From contig CAZSMC010000033.1 of NCBI GenBank assembly GCA_964607755.1, forward strand, positions 1-43,283: a DNA stretch of 43,283 nucleotides, written 5' to 3'. Both the position numbers and the translations under genes were made by a program. How positions within the stretch are numbered: the stretch's first letter is position 1; each line of letters starts with the position of its first letter. The stretch comes from CAZSMC01 sp964607755 (GTDB taxonomy: Bacteria > Zhuqueibacterota > Zhuqueibacteria > Residuimicrobiales > Krinioviventaceae). Below, piece by piece: positions 6,050 to 15,616 of this stretch. The notes beneath the pieces were generated by a model that was not told the origin of the DNA, ran no database searches, and was given only the letters and a program-made list of their open reading frames with translations.

Positions 6050-8233
6050 ATGAAAAAAACTCTTACACTTGTACTCTTGCTTGTTTTTCCTGCTCTTATC
6101 ACAGCCGGTATCGGCGATTGGAAAACCTATACCAATGCCTCTGATATCCGCCGGTTCGATATAGCTGATTCTGTGATCTGGTGCGCTACCAACGGCGGGG
6201 TGCTCAAGCTGAATAGCCGAACCAAAGAATTTGAAAAATTTACCAATACCGAGGGTTTGTTTGACATCAACACCGTGGCTATTGAATACGATCCAAATGG
6301 ATTTATTTGGACCGCCATGTCCGATGGATTGCTTCAGGTTTATGACATTGCTGAAAAATCGTGGGAAATGTTTAGTGAATTTCAAAATCGGTTACTTGTT
6401 ACCGATATTGTTGTCCATGAAAAACATGTTTATGTCGGCCTGGATGATGGCCTGGCAAAATTACGCCGCGATGATATCGGCAGGTGGGAACTGCAATGGA
6501 AAGCGAACATTGGCCCTGTAAAACGCATATTAATTGTGAGTCATGAAATCTGGGTCGCGCAACCCACAGGAATTCGCCGAAATGATCTTGATTTCCCTAA
6601 TCTTCAAATACCAAATGAATGGGAACTTTTTGATGAAACGGACGGTCTCCCTTCGGATGATGTGTTGACACTTTATTTTTTTGACAACAACATTTACGCT
6701 GGAACCGCAAAAGGCTTTTCTTTTTTTGACGGCTTTACCTGGAGCGCACCGCAGATGACAGACCGGCAGGTGCGCTCTTTTGCAGACTGGAACGGCCAGT
6801 TGTGTTTGGCAACAGACCATGGCGTTTTTCACAGAAATGAGAATGGCCAGTGGAATATCGTTTCCTCCTGGATGAATGATGTTGAGCAGATCACCGTAGA
6901 TAACCAGAATGTACTCTGGGCATCCCGTGATAACAAAGGCCTGTTTTTTATGCAAAAATCGGATGGTACCGGCTCTTTTCAACAGTGCGTGCCAGATGGG
7001 CCGAGCAGCAACATTTTTAGCGATCTGGTAATTGACCAGGATGGCGATTTGTGGACCGCGTCAACAAGCGCAGGGATTTCCCGGTTTAATGGCGAAACCT
7101 GGCAGCACTTTTCAGCGAATAACGGCTATCTTCCTCGCAACGATTACCGCTGCATTGAAGTGGATGATTTTAACCGCATCTGGGCGGGAAGCTGGGGAAG
7201 CGGTATGACCCTGTTTGAAAAAACGCCGAACGATTCAATTAAAGTCACCCATTTGGGAAACATGGACGGTCATTTGAGTGGCGTGGCCAGCGGTCCGGAT
7301 TATGTGGTTATAAATGATATAAAAAAAGACCGGTTTGGCAATGTATGGGTTCTCAATCGTGAGGCGGCAAACAAACAAGTCCTGGCTGTTTTTGACATGG
7401 ATTATAACTGGCAATATTGGTCTACTGCAGACGGTATCAATTCTCATTTTGTCACTACTATCGAATTCGATTACGCTGACAGGAAATGGATTGGCACTCA
7501 AGACAGAGGATTATCTGTGCTGGATGATAATTTGACTGTCTTTGACCGCAGTGATGATGACCTGACTGGCAGCTTAAATTCGAGCGAAGGACTCGAGGAT
7601 AATAACGTCAAAGCAATGGCCATGGACTTTGACCGTACCATGTGGATTGGTACGATGGGAGGTTTGAATTACTGGTTCGGAGGGACTGTGGGCGTACGAT
7701 ATTCTGTCATTAATGATGATATTAATTCGATCCTGGTTGATCCGAGAAACAACAAATGGTTTGGCACTGCCGGTGGATTGAGTGTGCTGCAATCCGATAA
7801 TAACGAATGGCAGCACTATTCTACCAACGATAGTCCATTAGTATCCGATTATATCACGAGTTTTGCACTGAATAAAAAAAACGGTGATCTGTACATTGGC
7901 ACAACCAACGGCTTGTCGCGGCTTGAGACGCCTTTTACCCAGCCATCGGAAAATCTACAGAATGTGCAGGGATACCCGAATCCATTTGTGCTAAAAAATT
8001 CGAGCGCTCGCTTTTACATCGATAATCTGGCAATGAATGCTTCCATAAAAATTTTCACTCCTGATGGGCGTCTCGTTAAAACAATTCCTCAGCAACAAGT
8101 ACTTGGTGCCCAGGCATCCTGGGATGGCACCAACAATGACGGCGAGATGGTGGCAGGTGGCATTTATGTGTTTCTGGTTACGACCAAGGACGGTCAATCC
8201 AAAGCGGGAAAGGTTGCTGTGATAAATCCATAA
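6050..8233 (+). CDS. PorZ-like double beta-propeller protein with C-terminal sorting-type domain
   Basis: About 727 aa, exported. A signal peptide (KKTLTLVLLLVFPALITAG) is followed by GDWKTYTNASDIRRF, resembling the N-terminus of PorZ, a surface component of type IX secretion. Repeated W(I/T)GT..GL/G(I/L)S blades (two-component-regulator propeller repeats) fill residues 30-640, consistent with two seven-bladed propellers. The last 85 residues start with YPNPF and include DGRLVKTI and SWDGTNNDGEMVAGGIY, a FlgD-like/T9SS type A sorting-type Ig domain. The ATG at 6050 is chosen because it gives an intact signal peptide; the frame also opens earlier inside ribH. The PorZ assignment is inference from architecture. 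Confidence 0.75.
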   Translation: MKKTLTLVLLLVFPALITAGIGDWKTYTNASDIRRFDIADSVIWCATNGGVLKLNSRTKEFEKFTNTEGLFDINTVAIEYDPNGFIWTAMSDGLLQVYDIAEKSWEMFSEFQNRLLVTDIVVHEKHVYVGLDDGLAKLRRDDIGRWELQWKANIGPVKRILIVSHEIWVAQPTGIRRNDLDFPNLQIPNEWELFDETDGLPSDDVLTLYFFDNNIYAGTAKGFSFFDGFTWSAPQMTDRQVRSFADWNGQLCLATDHGVFHRNENGQWNIVSSWMNDVEQITVDNQNVLWASRDNKGLFFMQKSDGTGSFQQCVPDGPSSNIFSDLVIDQDGDLWTASTSAGISRFNGETWQHFSANNGYLPRNDYRCIEVDDFNRIWAGSWGSGMTLFEKTPNDSIKVTHLGNMDGHLSGVASGPDYVVINDIKKDRFGNVWVLNREAANKQVLAVFDMDYNWQYWSTADGINSHFVTTIEFDYADRKWIGTQDRGLSVLDDNLTVFDRSDDDLTGSLNSSEGLEDNNVKAMAMDFDRTMWIGTMGGLNYWFGGTVGVRYSVINDDINSILVDPRNNKWFGTAGGLSVLQSDNNEWQHYSTNDSPLVSDYITSFALNKKNGDLYIGTTNGLSRLETPFTQPSENLQNVQGYPNPFVLKNSSARFYIDNLAMNASIKIFTPDGRLVKTIPQQQVLGAQASWDGTNNDGEMVAGGIYVFLVTTKDGQSKAGKVAVINP

Positions 8234-8288
8234 AATACGCTGAGCTTTATGAGATAATTACCTCCCTGAAAATCGATTCATAGCAGAA

Positions 8289-8316
8289 TTTACTTGCAAA
8301 AATAAACTTATATATT
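8289..8316 (+). promoter_or_regulatory. Possible recN promoter
   Basis: TTTACT (8289-8294), 16-bp spacer, TATATT (8311-8316), 50 nt upstream of the recN ATG. The -35 box is weak. No LexA-type operator could be recognised, although recN is often SOS-regulated. Confidence 0.35.
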
Positions 8317-8365
8317 ATTTTAAGATTAGTCTTTTAAACAGCCGATAAAAGCCGGTTTTTATTTT

Positions 8366-10084
8366 ATGCTGAAATCGCTCTATATAAAAAACTATGTGCT
8401 CATCGACGAACTGCATGTCGAGTTTGGCCAGGGCTTGAATATCATTACAGGAGAAACAGGCGCCGGAAAGTCCATTATCGTCGGAGCTCTCGGAGTTATC
8501 CTTGGCGAATCCCCGGATAAAGAAGCGATCCGCGACCAGTCATCAAAAGCTATATTTGAAGCGGAATTGTCCACTGAGCGATTGGATATTAAACATTTTT
8601 TAAAAGAGCAAGAAATCGAAGACTTTGACGATACCCTGCTCATTCGCCGGGAGCTGAACGATTCCGGACGTACTCGCAGTTTTATTAATGACACTCCTGT
8701 TCCGCTAAAAGTTCTGAGCGCCCTGGGAGATGTGCTGGTCGATGTGCACGGACAGCATCAGCATCAACAATTGCTCCGGCCGAAAAGTCACATTGATTAT
8801 CTGGATGCCTATGCAGATTTATTCAAAGAGCGAGACCAGATTAAAAGCGTTTATCAGCAGCTTGGCGATGCACAAAAGCAACGCGAACAAATTATCAAAA
8901 GGCAACACGAACTTGAGCGATCCAGGGATTACCTCGAATTCCAGCTCAGAGAAATAAATGCTGTTCAGCCGCAAAAGGGTGAAGATGACGCCCTGGAACA
9001 GGAAGAACGCATTTTAGGCAATGCAGAATATCTTTATGAAAAAACCACATCCATGTACAGGGACCTTTACGAAAAGCAGGGTGCTGTCGTGGAAGTCCTG
9101 AAAGGAGCTGAAAAGGCGCTCGGACAGTTGAAGGAAATTGATCAATCGTTTTCTGGTTTGCAATCCGAGTGCGAAACTGCCCGGATTGCAGTTGAAGACA
9201 TTGCTACTGCGTTGCAGCGATATTCCAGTGACATTACATTCGATCCGCAAGCCCTTGAAAAAATCCGCCAGCGCATGCTGCAAATAAATGGGTTGAAAAA
9301 GAAATACGGCCATTCCATTCAGAGCATTCTCGAAAGAAAAGACCACATCGAGAAAGAACTTTCTCTTATCGATAATGTGGATGAAAATATTGATAAACTT
9401 GACAAGCAAATCGAAAATAACCGGATACATTTATCAGAGCTGTGCCAACAACTTTCTGAAAAACGACAACAAGCTGCTGACGAGTTGAGTCTAAAAGTGA
9501 ACAAACTTTTAGTTCAACTTGGAATGGAAAAGGCATGCTTTTCCGTTCATAATACATACGAGCCCCATTCAGAAGAACCTTTTGCATACATGAATGACAA
9601 AAAAGTCAAAGTGACGTTAAAAGGCATAGATAATATCGAATTTTTTATTGTTTCAAATAAAGGTGAAGAGGAACGTCCGCTGGCAAAGATTGCTTCGGGC
9701 GGGGAAATATCGCGTGTCATGTTGGCGCTGAAATCACTGCTGGCTGAATCGGATAACGTTCCGGTTCTCGTTTTTGATGAAATCGATGCCGGGGTGTCCG
9801 GACGGATAGCGCAAACCGTGGGCAAGGCACTTCGACAACTGGCAAAGTCTCATCAAATTCTGTCCATTACCCACTTGCCACAAATCGCCAGTATGGCGCA
9901 TCATCATTATGTAGTGGAAAAAACAAGCGATGAGGGGCATACACGCACTTTTATACATGCACTTGAACCGCAGCAACGCATTGAAAATATTGCCCAGTTG
10001 CTGGGTGGGAGGGAGCTTACAGACACGTATTTGCAGAGTGCGTCGGCGCTTATTGAAGAAGCCGAAAAATTGGCGGATGAATAA
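8366..10084 (+). CDS. recN: DNA repair protein RecN
   Basis: 572-aa SMC-like ATPase acting in double-strand-break repair. Walker A GETGAGKS is at residues 29-36, followed by a long central coiled coil (about 150-370) with a Glu/Lys/Gln-rich heptad pattern. The signature ASGGEISRVMLALK and Walker B VLVFDEIDAGVSG are in the C-terminal head, with SITHLPQIA as the switch. Length is that of typical RecN. It stands first in a run with the lipoprotein gene 18 nt downstream. Confidence 0.97.
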   Translation: MLKSLYIKNYVLIDELHVEFGQGLNIITGETGAGKSIIVGALGVILGESPDKEAIRDQSSKAIFEAELSTERLDIKHFLKEQEIEDFDDTLLIRRELNDSGRTRSFINDTPVPLKVLSALGDVLVDVHGQHQHQQLLRPKSHIDYLDAYADLFKERDQIKSVYQQLGDAQKQREQIIKRQHELERSRDYLEFQLREINAVQPQKGEDDALEQEERILGNAEYLYEKTTSMYRDLYEKQGAVVEVLKGAEKALGQLKEIDQSFSGLQSECETARIAVEDIATALQRYSSDITFDPQALEKIRQRMLQINGLKKKYGHSIQSILERKDHIEKELSLIDNVDENIDKLDKQIENNRIHLSELCQQLSEKRQQAADELSLKVNKLLVQLGMEKACFSVHNTYEPHSEEPFAYMNDKKVKVTLKGIDNIEFFIVSNKGEEERPLAKIASGGEISRVMLALKSLLAESDNVPVLVFDEIDAGVSGRIAQTVGKALRQLAKSHQILSITHLPQIASMAHHHYVVEKTSDEGHTRTFIHALEPQQRIENIAQLLGGRELTDTYLQSASALIEEAEKLADE

Positions 10085-10102
10085 AAATGATGCGAGGGTA
10101 AC

Positions 10103-11077
10103 ATGAAATTTATCCAGAGTATTCAAATTGCAGCGCTTGGTTTTTGCATTTTTCTTTTTGCTTGCGCTACAAGTAATAATAACCAGCCCGGCGATATTTC
10201 CCAGGAGGATGACGCTTTTCGGCAGGAGCTTTTAAGAATGCTGGAAGAAGAGGAAGACCAACAACCAGCGCCAGAGGAAAAGCCCCGGGACGAAAAAGAA
10301 CAATTTGAAGAAAGTGACTTTGCTCAACTTTTTGAAGAGCAAACCACAGAGCAACAAGAATCGCCTGCAGATTTTCAACTTGAACCCGAACCCGGGCAAG
10401 AAGAAAGTGAATTTTCTTTTCCTGATGACGAAAACGCCGAACAGCAACCTACCATGGAAGAAAGTTTTAAAGATGAGCCGCAAACCGAAGCGCCACAAAC
10501 ACGTCAAGTTTCCGTAAGCCTGGAGGAAACCATCGCTCAACTCGAAAGAAGAATTAACCGGGCAGATTCCCGGCTGGATAGTTTGTTAAAACGAGCAGAT
10601 AAGCATGCGAACCGGGTGCAACGCATTCAAAATGACATTCCGTCGGGACCGGCGGGCCGGTCGTCCGGTCCGACACCAGTGCGGAGAACAACGCCAGCTC
10701 AACCCGTTTCTGAACAAGTGAAAAATGCGTATCAGGCGGCACTTGCCGAATTTAATTCTTACCATTACAATGAATGCATTTCGGCAATGCAAAATCTAAT
10801 ACAATCCTATCCGAACAGCGCATTGGCCGGCAACTTTCAGTACTGGATCGGTGAATCCTATTATGGGTTGAAACAGTATCAGCAGGCAATTTCCGCGTTT
10901 GAAAGAGTGTTTAATTATCCGGCGGAGAACAAACACGATGATGCCCAGATTATGATTGCTCTTTCATATTTGCGGCTTGGGCAAAGAGAAAAAGCAAACT
11001 CTGAGTTTGCCTCTTTTTTAGAGACGTATACAAACAGTGAATATATTCCAATTGCCAGACGTTATTATCAGAACTAA
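10103..11077 (+). CDS. CpoB/YbgF-like TPR lipoprotein
   Basis: 324-aa predicted lipoprotein: hydrophobic signal with lipobox LFAC (Cys21). Residues 25-130 are an extremely acidic Glu/Gln/Pro-rich linker. Residues 135-175 form a predicted short coiled coil (EETIAQLERRINRADSRLD). Residues 195-324 contain two to three tetratricopeptide repeats in the YbgF arrangement (YQAALAEFNSYHYNECI, YWIGESYYGLKQYQQAI, ALSYLRLGQ). YbgF/CpoB coordinates peptidoglycan synthesis with Tol-Pal during outer-membrane constriction. No tol or pal genes are in the window, so the specific role is inferred. The lipid anchor and acidic linker differ from the soluble E. coli protein. Confidence 0.75.
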   Translation: MKFIQSIQIAALGFCIFLFACATSNNNQPGDISQEDDAFRQELLRMLEEEEDQQPAPEEKPRDEKEQFEESDFAQLFEEQTTEQQESPADFQLEPEPGQEESEFSFPDDENAEQQPTMEESFKDEPQTEAPQTRQVSVSLEETIAQLERRINRADSRLDSLLKRADKHANRVQRIQNDIPSGPAGRSSGPTPVRRTTPAQPVSEQVKNAYQAALAEFNSYHYNECISAMQNLIQSYPNSALAGNFQYWIGESYYGLKQYQQAISAFERVFNYPAENKHDDAQIMIALSYLRLGQREKANSEFASFLETYTNSEYIPIARRYYQN

Positions 11078-11143
11078 TAATTATTGAACGAGTTCATTTT
11101 CTGAATTCGGCTCGATAAAATACTCATGGAAAGGAACAGCAGC

Positions 11144-14100
11144 GTGGCGGATTTTGTACATCTTCATAATCATACGCATTACAGTTTATTGGACGGGGCG
11201 TGTAAAATTCCAGACATGGTTGCACGGGCGAAAAAGTACGGCATGCCTGCGCTGGCTATCACAGATCACGGTAACATGTTCGGCGCTATTGAGTTTTATC
11301 AAACCTGTGTCAAGGTTGGAATCAAACCCATTATCGGCTCAGAAGTTTATCTCGCTCCGAAAAGCCGTTTCGACAAGGAAAAGGACAAAAAAGAAAACGC
11401 CACACCGGCTTTTCATCTGGTGCTGCTGGCAAAAAACCTTGCAGGCTATAAAAACTTGATGAAACTGGTTTCCAAAGGTTATTTAGAAGGTTTCTACTAT
11501 AAACCTCGCATCGATCATGAATTGCTCAAAGAATATGCCGATGGGCTCATTGCAATGAGCGCATGTCTGAAAGGCGAAATTGCACACACATTGCTGAACC
11601 AGAATTACGACAACGCTGTTGCGGCTGTCCAAAAGTATCAAAACATCTTTGGTGATGATTTTTACCTTGAAGTTCAGGATCACGGCATTTCTGAAGAACA
11701 TAAAGTGGCAGACGGTTTTATTAAAATCGCTCAGGAAACTGGCACCAAAGTTGTCGCTACCAACGATATTCATTACCTCGAAAAAGAACACTGGCAGGCT
11801 CACGATGTGCTTCTCTGTTTGCAGACGGGCAAGGACCTGGATGATCCCAACCGGATGCGGTATGATACCCACGAACTGTATTTTAAATCCGCAGATGAGA
11901 TGACTGGCTTGTTTAAAGATCATCCCGAAGTCATAGAAAACACCATGGACGTGACGGAAAAAATTGACCTCGAACTAACTTTTAATGATTACCATCTGCC
12001 TCATTACAGCATACCGGAAAATGAAGAATCCAAAACGTTAACCGAGTATCTGAGAAAATTATCATATCAGGGCTTGCGAGAGCGTTACAGAGAAATGACA
12101 CCCGAGCTTGAAAATCGCCTGGAATTTGAACTCAAAACCATCAGTGAGATGGGATATGAGGGGTATTTTCTCATCACTCAGGATTTTATTAACTGGGCTA
12201 AAGACCGTAACATACCCGTTGGTCCGGGACGCGGTTCGGCAGCCGGAAGTCTGGTGTCTTTTTGTTTGGGAATAACCGACCTTGACCCGATTTATTACGG
12301 ACTGTTCTTCGAGCGATTCCTTAACCCGGAACGCGTGAGCATGCCGGATATTGATATTGATTTTTGTTACGAGCGCCGCGAAGAAGTGATCCGGTATGTG
12401 AAAGAAAAATACGGTCACAACAGTGTGTGCCAGATCATTACTTTTGGCACCATGGCAGCACGGGGAGTTGTCCGCGATGTTGGCCGGGTGTTGAAAATGA
12501 GTTTTGGCGACGTTGATAAAATCGCCAAACTTATTCCCATGCAATCCAAATCCCTGGACGATGCGATTCACACGGTTCAAGAGTTGCGTGAAATTACAGA
12601 AAAAGACCAACAGCACCAAAAGTTAATTGAATACTCCCGTGTTTTGGAAGGCCTGGCACGGCACTCTTCAACCCATGCGGCCGGCGTTGTCATTGCGCCA
12701 GGCGAATTGACCGATTATATTCCCCTGTACAAAACCAAAGATGACGATATCACCACCCAATATGAGATGAAAGTCCTGGATGCCTGCGGCATGTTAAAAA
12801 TGGATTTCCTCGGCCTGCGCACTCTGACCGTCATCCAGAGAGCGGTGGATGCGGTTAATGCACGTGGCGAACACATTGATATCAACAACATTCTCATGGA
12901 CGATCCTGAGGTTTTTAAAATTTTTTGTGACGGCCACACTGTGGGGATTTTTCAGTTTGAAAGTTCCGGCATGCAGGAATACATGAAAAAACTCAAGCCC
13001 AATTGTATCGAAGATTTGATCGCAATTAACGCGCTCTATCGTCCGGGGCCAATGGCGAATATCGATGATTACATCGATCGCAAATACGGCCGCAAAAAGA
13101 TAGAATACTTTCATCCGCTATTAAAACCGATTTTGGAGAGCACCTATGGCATCATTGTTTTTCAAGAGCAAGTAATGCAGATTGCCAGTGACCTGGCTGG
13201 CTATTCCCTTGGCAGCGCTGATAAATTGCGCCGGGCTATGGGAAAAAAGAAAAAAGAAGAGATGGAAAAACAGCGGGCTCTTTTCGTTGACGGGTGCCAA
13301 AAAGTCAATGGCATTCCGGAAAATCTGGCTGCCGAGATTTTCAATTATATGGAAAAATTCGCCGAGTATGGTTTTAACAAATCTCATGCTGCCTGCTATT
13401 CGATTATCGCTTACCAGACCGGCTATCTCAAAGCGCATTTTCCGGCCGAGTTTATGGCTGCCACCATTTCCTCCGAGATGAACAACAGCGACCGGGTAAC
13501 AATCCTGATCGAAGAAGCCCGGCGAATGGGCTTGTCTGTGCTCTCTCCGGATGTCAACGAAAGCTATTCCGATTTTGTAGTGACAGAAACTGGACTTCGA
13601 TTCGGCCTCGGAGCTGTTAAAAATGTCGGCCAGGCTGCCATAAAAAAAGTAGTCAAAGAACGGAAAAAAGGAGGCCATTTTAAAACACTGTTTGATCTGG
13701 TCAAGCGAGTCGGCAGTTCGGCATTGAACCGAAAAGTGCTGGAGAGTTTGATCGAGGCTGGCGCTCTGGATACTGTTGCCGGGACACGTGCTCAAAAATT
13801 CGCCTCAGTGCAGACAGCCATTGATTTTGGTCTCAAGGTCAGGCAAAGTGACAAAGCCAATGACCAGCCCACACTTTTTGACATGAGTGAAAATGAAGAA
13901 TTTGAAATCGCCGAGCCGGAACTGGAAGACACACAAGACTGGTCAAAATCCGAAAGACTGAATCGCGAAAAAGAAGTACTTGGTTTTTATCTATCCGGCC
14001 ATCCTCTGGACGATTATCGTGAGCACATTCACGCTTTTTCCACAATCCGGCTGGAAGAAGCAGAGACTTTGCGCGACCGCACAGTCGTCCGTGTGTGCGG

Positions 14101-14575
14101 CATTATTCAGAGTCTCAAAACGCACATTGACCGTAAAAACAGAACAATGGCCTTTTTCAAGATTGAAGATTTCTCCGGTACCCTCGAAGGACTCGCTTTT
14201 GCCGATCCCTATGAGCAGTACAAAGAATTGTTGACTGTGGATTCGCTGGTGGTGATCAGCGGCAAGGTAAATATCCGGGAAGGCGCAGATCCCAAAATAC
14301 TGGTCGATGAAGTGCTTTCGCTCGAAGAAGCACGAAAAAAATATACCAAAAACTTGTGCCTCAATGTCGATACCGAAAAAATGTCTTCAACAACGCTTGA
14401 TGCCTTGAAAATCATTCTGCAGGACAATGCCGGCAATGTACCGGTCTATTTCAATGTTCAGGTTCCGGAAGGGAATTTCATGCTCAAATCGCGAACCCTG
14501 AAAGTCAAGCCAAACATCGAAACCATTGAAAAACTTCGCGAGGAAATTGGCCGCGAAAATGTATGGATCGGTTGA
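11144..14575 (+). CDS. dnaE: DNA polymerase III alpha subunit
   Basis: Replicative polymerase, about 1143 aa. The N-terminal PHP domain starts FVHLHNHTHYSLLDG and contains ITDHGNMFG. The polymerase active site MPDIDIDFCYERR puts Asp402 and Asp404 one position from the E. coli pair (401/403). Next come the fingers/PHP-associated helices and a helix-hairpin-helix. The C-terminal OB fold (VRVCGIIQS, FFKIEDFSG) completes the architecture. The GTG at 11144 is preferred: AAAGGA lies 8 nt upstream and the protein begins (M)ADFVHLHNH as in homologues. The in-frame ATG at 11126 lacks a ribosome site and overlaps that Shine-Dalgarno. The gene is DnaE1-type, with no proofreading exonuclease insertion. 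Confidence 0.96.
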   Translation: MADFVHLHNHTHYSLLDGACKIPDMVARAKKYGMPALAITDHGNMFGAIEFYQTCVKVGIKPIIGSEVYLAPKSRFDKEKDKKENATPAFHLVLLAKNLAGYKNLMKLVSKGYLEGFYYKPRIDHELLKEYADGLIAMSACLKGEIAHTLLNQNYDNAVAAVQKYQNIFGDDFYLEVQDHGISEEHKVADGFIKIAQETGTKVVATNDIHYLEKEHWQAHDVLLCLQTGKDLDDPNRMRYDTHELYFKSADEMTGLFKDHPEVIENTMDVTEKIDLELTFNDYHLPHYSIPENEESKTLTEYLRKLSYQGLRERYREMTPELENRLEFELKTISEMGYEGYFLITQDFINWAKDRNIPVGPGRGSAAGSLVSFCLGITDLDPIYYGLFFERFLNPERVSMPDIDIDFCYERREEVIRYVKEKYGHNSVCQIITFGTMAARGVVRDVGRVLKMSFGDVDKIAKLIPMQSKSLDDAIHTVQELREITEKDQQHQKLIEYSRVLEGLARHSSTHAAGVVIAPGELTDYIPLYKTKDDDITTQYEMKVLDACGMLKMDFLGLRTLTVIQRAVDAVNARGEHIDINNILMDDPEVFKIFCDGHTVGIFQFESSGMQEYMKKLKPNCIEDLIAINALYRPGPMANIDDYIDRKYGRKKIEYFHPLLKPILESTYGIIVFQEQVMQIASDLAGYSLGSADKLRRAMGKKKKEEMEKQRALFVDGCQKVNGIPENLAAEIFNYMEKFAEYGFNKSHAACYSIIAYQTGYLKAHFPAEFMAATISSEMNNSDRVTILIEEARRMGLSVLSPDVNESYSDFVVTETGLRFGLGAVKNVGQAAIKKVVKERKKGGHFKTLFDLVKRVGSSALNRKVLESLIEAGALDTVAGTRAQKFASVQTAIDFGLKVRQSDKANDQPTLFDMSENEEFEIAEPELEDTQDWSKSERLNREKEVLGFYLSGHPLDDYREHIHAFSTIRLEEAETLRDRTVVRVCGIIQSLKTHIDRKNRTMAFFKIEDFSGTLEGLAFADPYEQYKELLTVDSLVVISGKVNIREGADPKILVDEVLSLEEARKKYTKNLCLNVDTEKMSSTTLDALKIILQDNAGNVPVYFNVQVPEGNFMLKSRTLKVKPNIETIEKLREEIGRENVWIG

Positions 14576-14650
14576 AATACAGAAAAAAAGTGACGTGTTA
14601 ATTAATATACAATTAGTGATCAGTATCATTTTAAACTGGAGGCTCGTATC

Positions 14651-15241
14651 ATGGATAAATTGATTGAACTTGTCAAGGATCTTGTCCTTTCGCCAGCTAC
14701 TGCCTGGCAACACATTCGGGATATGCAGGTCAGCAAAGGGGATCTCATAAAAAAATACCTGGTTTACCTTGCTGCTATTCCGGCTATCTCGGGTTTTATT
14801 GGCGGGTCTATTGTCGGCCGCAGCGTTCCTTTTATCGGATATTATCGCGTGCCGTTTTTTGCCGGAATCGTATGGGCGGTCCTGTTTTATGTGCTGCTCA
14901 TTGGCGGTATTTATCTCATTGCTATCCTGACCAGCGCCGTGTCGCCAAAACTTACAGGCGCAAAAAATGAACAAGCGGCTTTAAAACTCATTATTTTTAG
15001 CTTTGTCCCTTACTTTGTACTTTCCGTATTTTCCATCATTCCCGCTCTAAGCGGATTGCAAATTATCAGTCTGTACGGTATTTACCTTCTTTATGTCGGT
15101 TTGCCTGTGCAAATGCAAAACTCGGAAAGCAAAACATTGACGTTTACCGTTGTCATTACTCTTATCAGCATGGTGGTTCTGGCTATTGTTTTTGCTATTG
15201 CCGGAACTGTCATTCCACACAATTTGCCGGATTTTAGATAG
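14651..15241 (+). CDS. Yip1-family integral membrane protein
   Basis: 196 aa. A short cytosolic N-terminus with the family motif LVLSPATAWQHI is followed by about five hydrophobic segments (residues 40-58, 70-98, 115-135, 138-152, 165-188). This matches the bacterial YIP1-domain family, whose biochemical role is unknown. GGAGG lies 9-13 nt before the ATG. It is separated from dnaE by 75 nt and is followed by a strong intrinsic terminator, so it ends a transcription unit. Confidence 0.75.
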   Translation: MDKLIELVKDLVLSPATAWQHIRDMQVSKGDLIKKYLVYLAAIPAISGFIGGSIVGRSVPFIGYYRVPFFAGIVWAVLFYVLLIGGIYLIAILTSAVSPKLTGAKNEQAALKLIIFSFVPYFVLSVFSIIPALSGLQIISLYGIYLLYVGLPVQMQNSESKTLTFTVVITLISMVVLAIVFAIAGTVIPHNLPDFR

Positions 15242-15260
15242 ATTTAAGCGAATCTAAAGA

Positions 15261-15291
15261 GGGGATATATGGAAATATATCCCCTGTTTTT
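15261..15291 (+). terminator. Intrinsic terminator after the Yip1-family gene
   Basis: Perfect 10-bp stem GGGGATATAT-GGAA-ATATATCCCC (15261-15284) followed by TGTTTTT. The next gene starts 4 nt after the T-run, so readthrough here would control it. Confidence 0.85.
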
Positions 15292-15294
15292 CAT

Positions 15295-15570
15295 ATGAAT
15301 TATTACATCCTGATTACCGGATTGCTGGCTGTTACTGGTCTCAGCCTGTTTATACGACGACACGTACGAAAACATCTCGGCTCTGCTTATTCATCCTATG
15401 TCCATATATTTATCATTTTTATTGGATTGTATTATTTGATCGATGTGCTGAGACAAATGAACAAATGGTTTCAGAGTCCGTTTTTTTATTTTTGGTTCGC
15501 TATCATTCTCTCGCAAGGCATTCTTTTTGTTTTCAGTTTGAAAAAGAATAAAATCCATCAAAATGAGTAA
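15295..15570 (+). CDS. Small three-helix membrane protein, unknown function
   Basis: 91 aa with three predicted membrane segments: residues 4-20 (ILITGLLAVTGLSLFI), 34-50 (SYVHIFIIFIGLYYLI) and 63-80 (PFFYFWFAIILSQGILF). A basic stretch RRHVRKH follows the first. No family recognised. It has no Shine-Dalgarno and its ATG sits 4 nt past the T-run of the terminator at 15261-15291, an odd arrangement suggesting either attenuation or weak leaderless expression. Confidence 0.55.
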   Translation: MNYYILITGLLAVTGLSLFIRRHVRKHLGSAYSSYVHIFIIFIGLYYLIDVLRQMNKWFQSPFFYFWFAIILSQGILFVFSLKKNKIHQNE

Positions 15571-15616
15571 ACAGCATACTGGCTAATATCTTTGACTATT
15601 TAATTTGGACCCGTTC

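Noticed and set aside
11126..11143. ATG start for dnaE 18 nt upstream of the GTG
   Set aside because: No ribosome site precedes it, and the Shine-Dalgarno for the GTG lies inside this extra segment; active-site numbering also fits the GTG.
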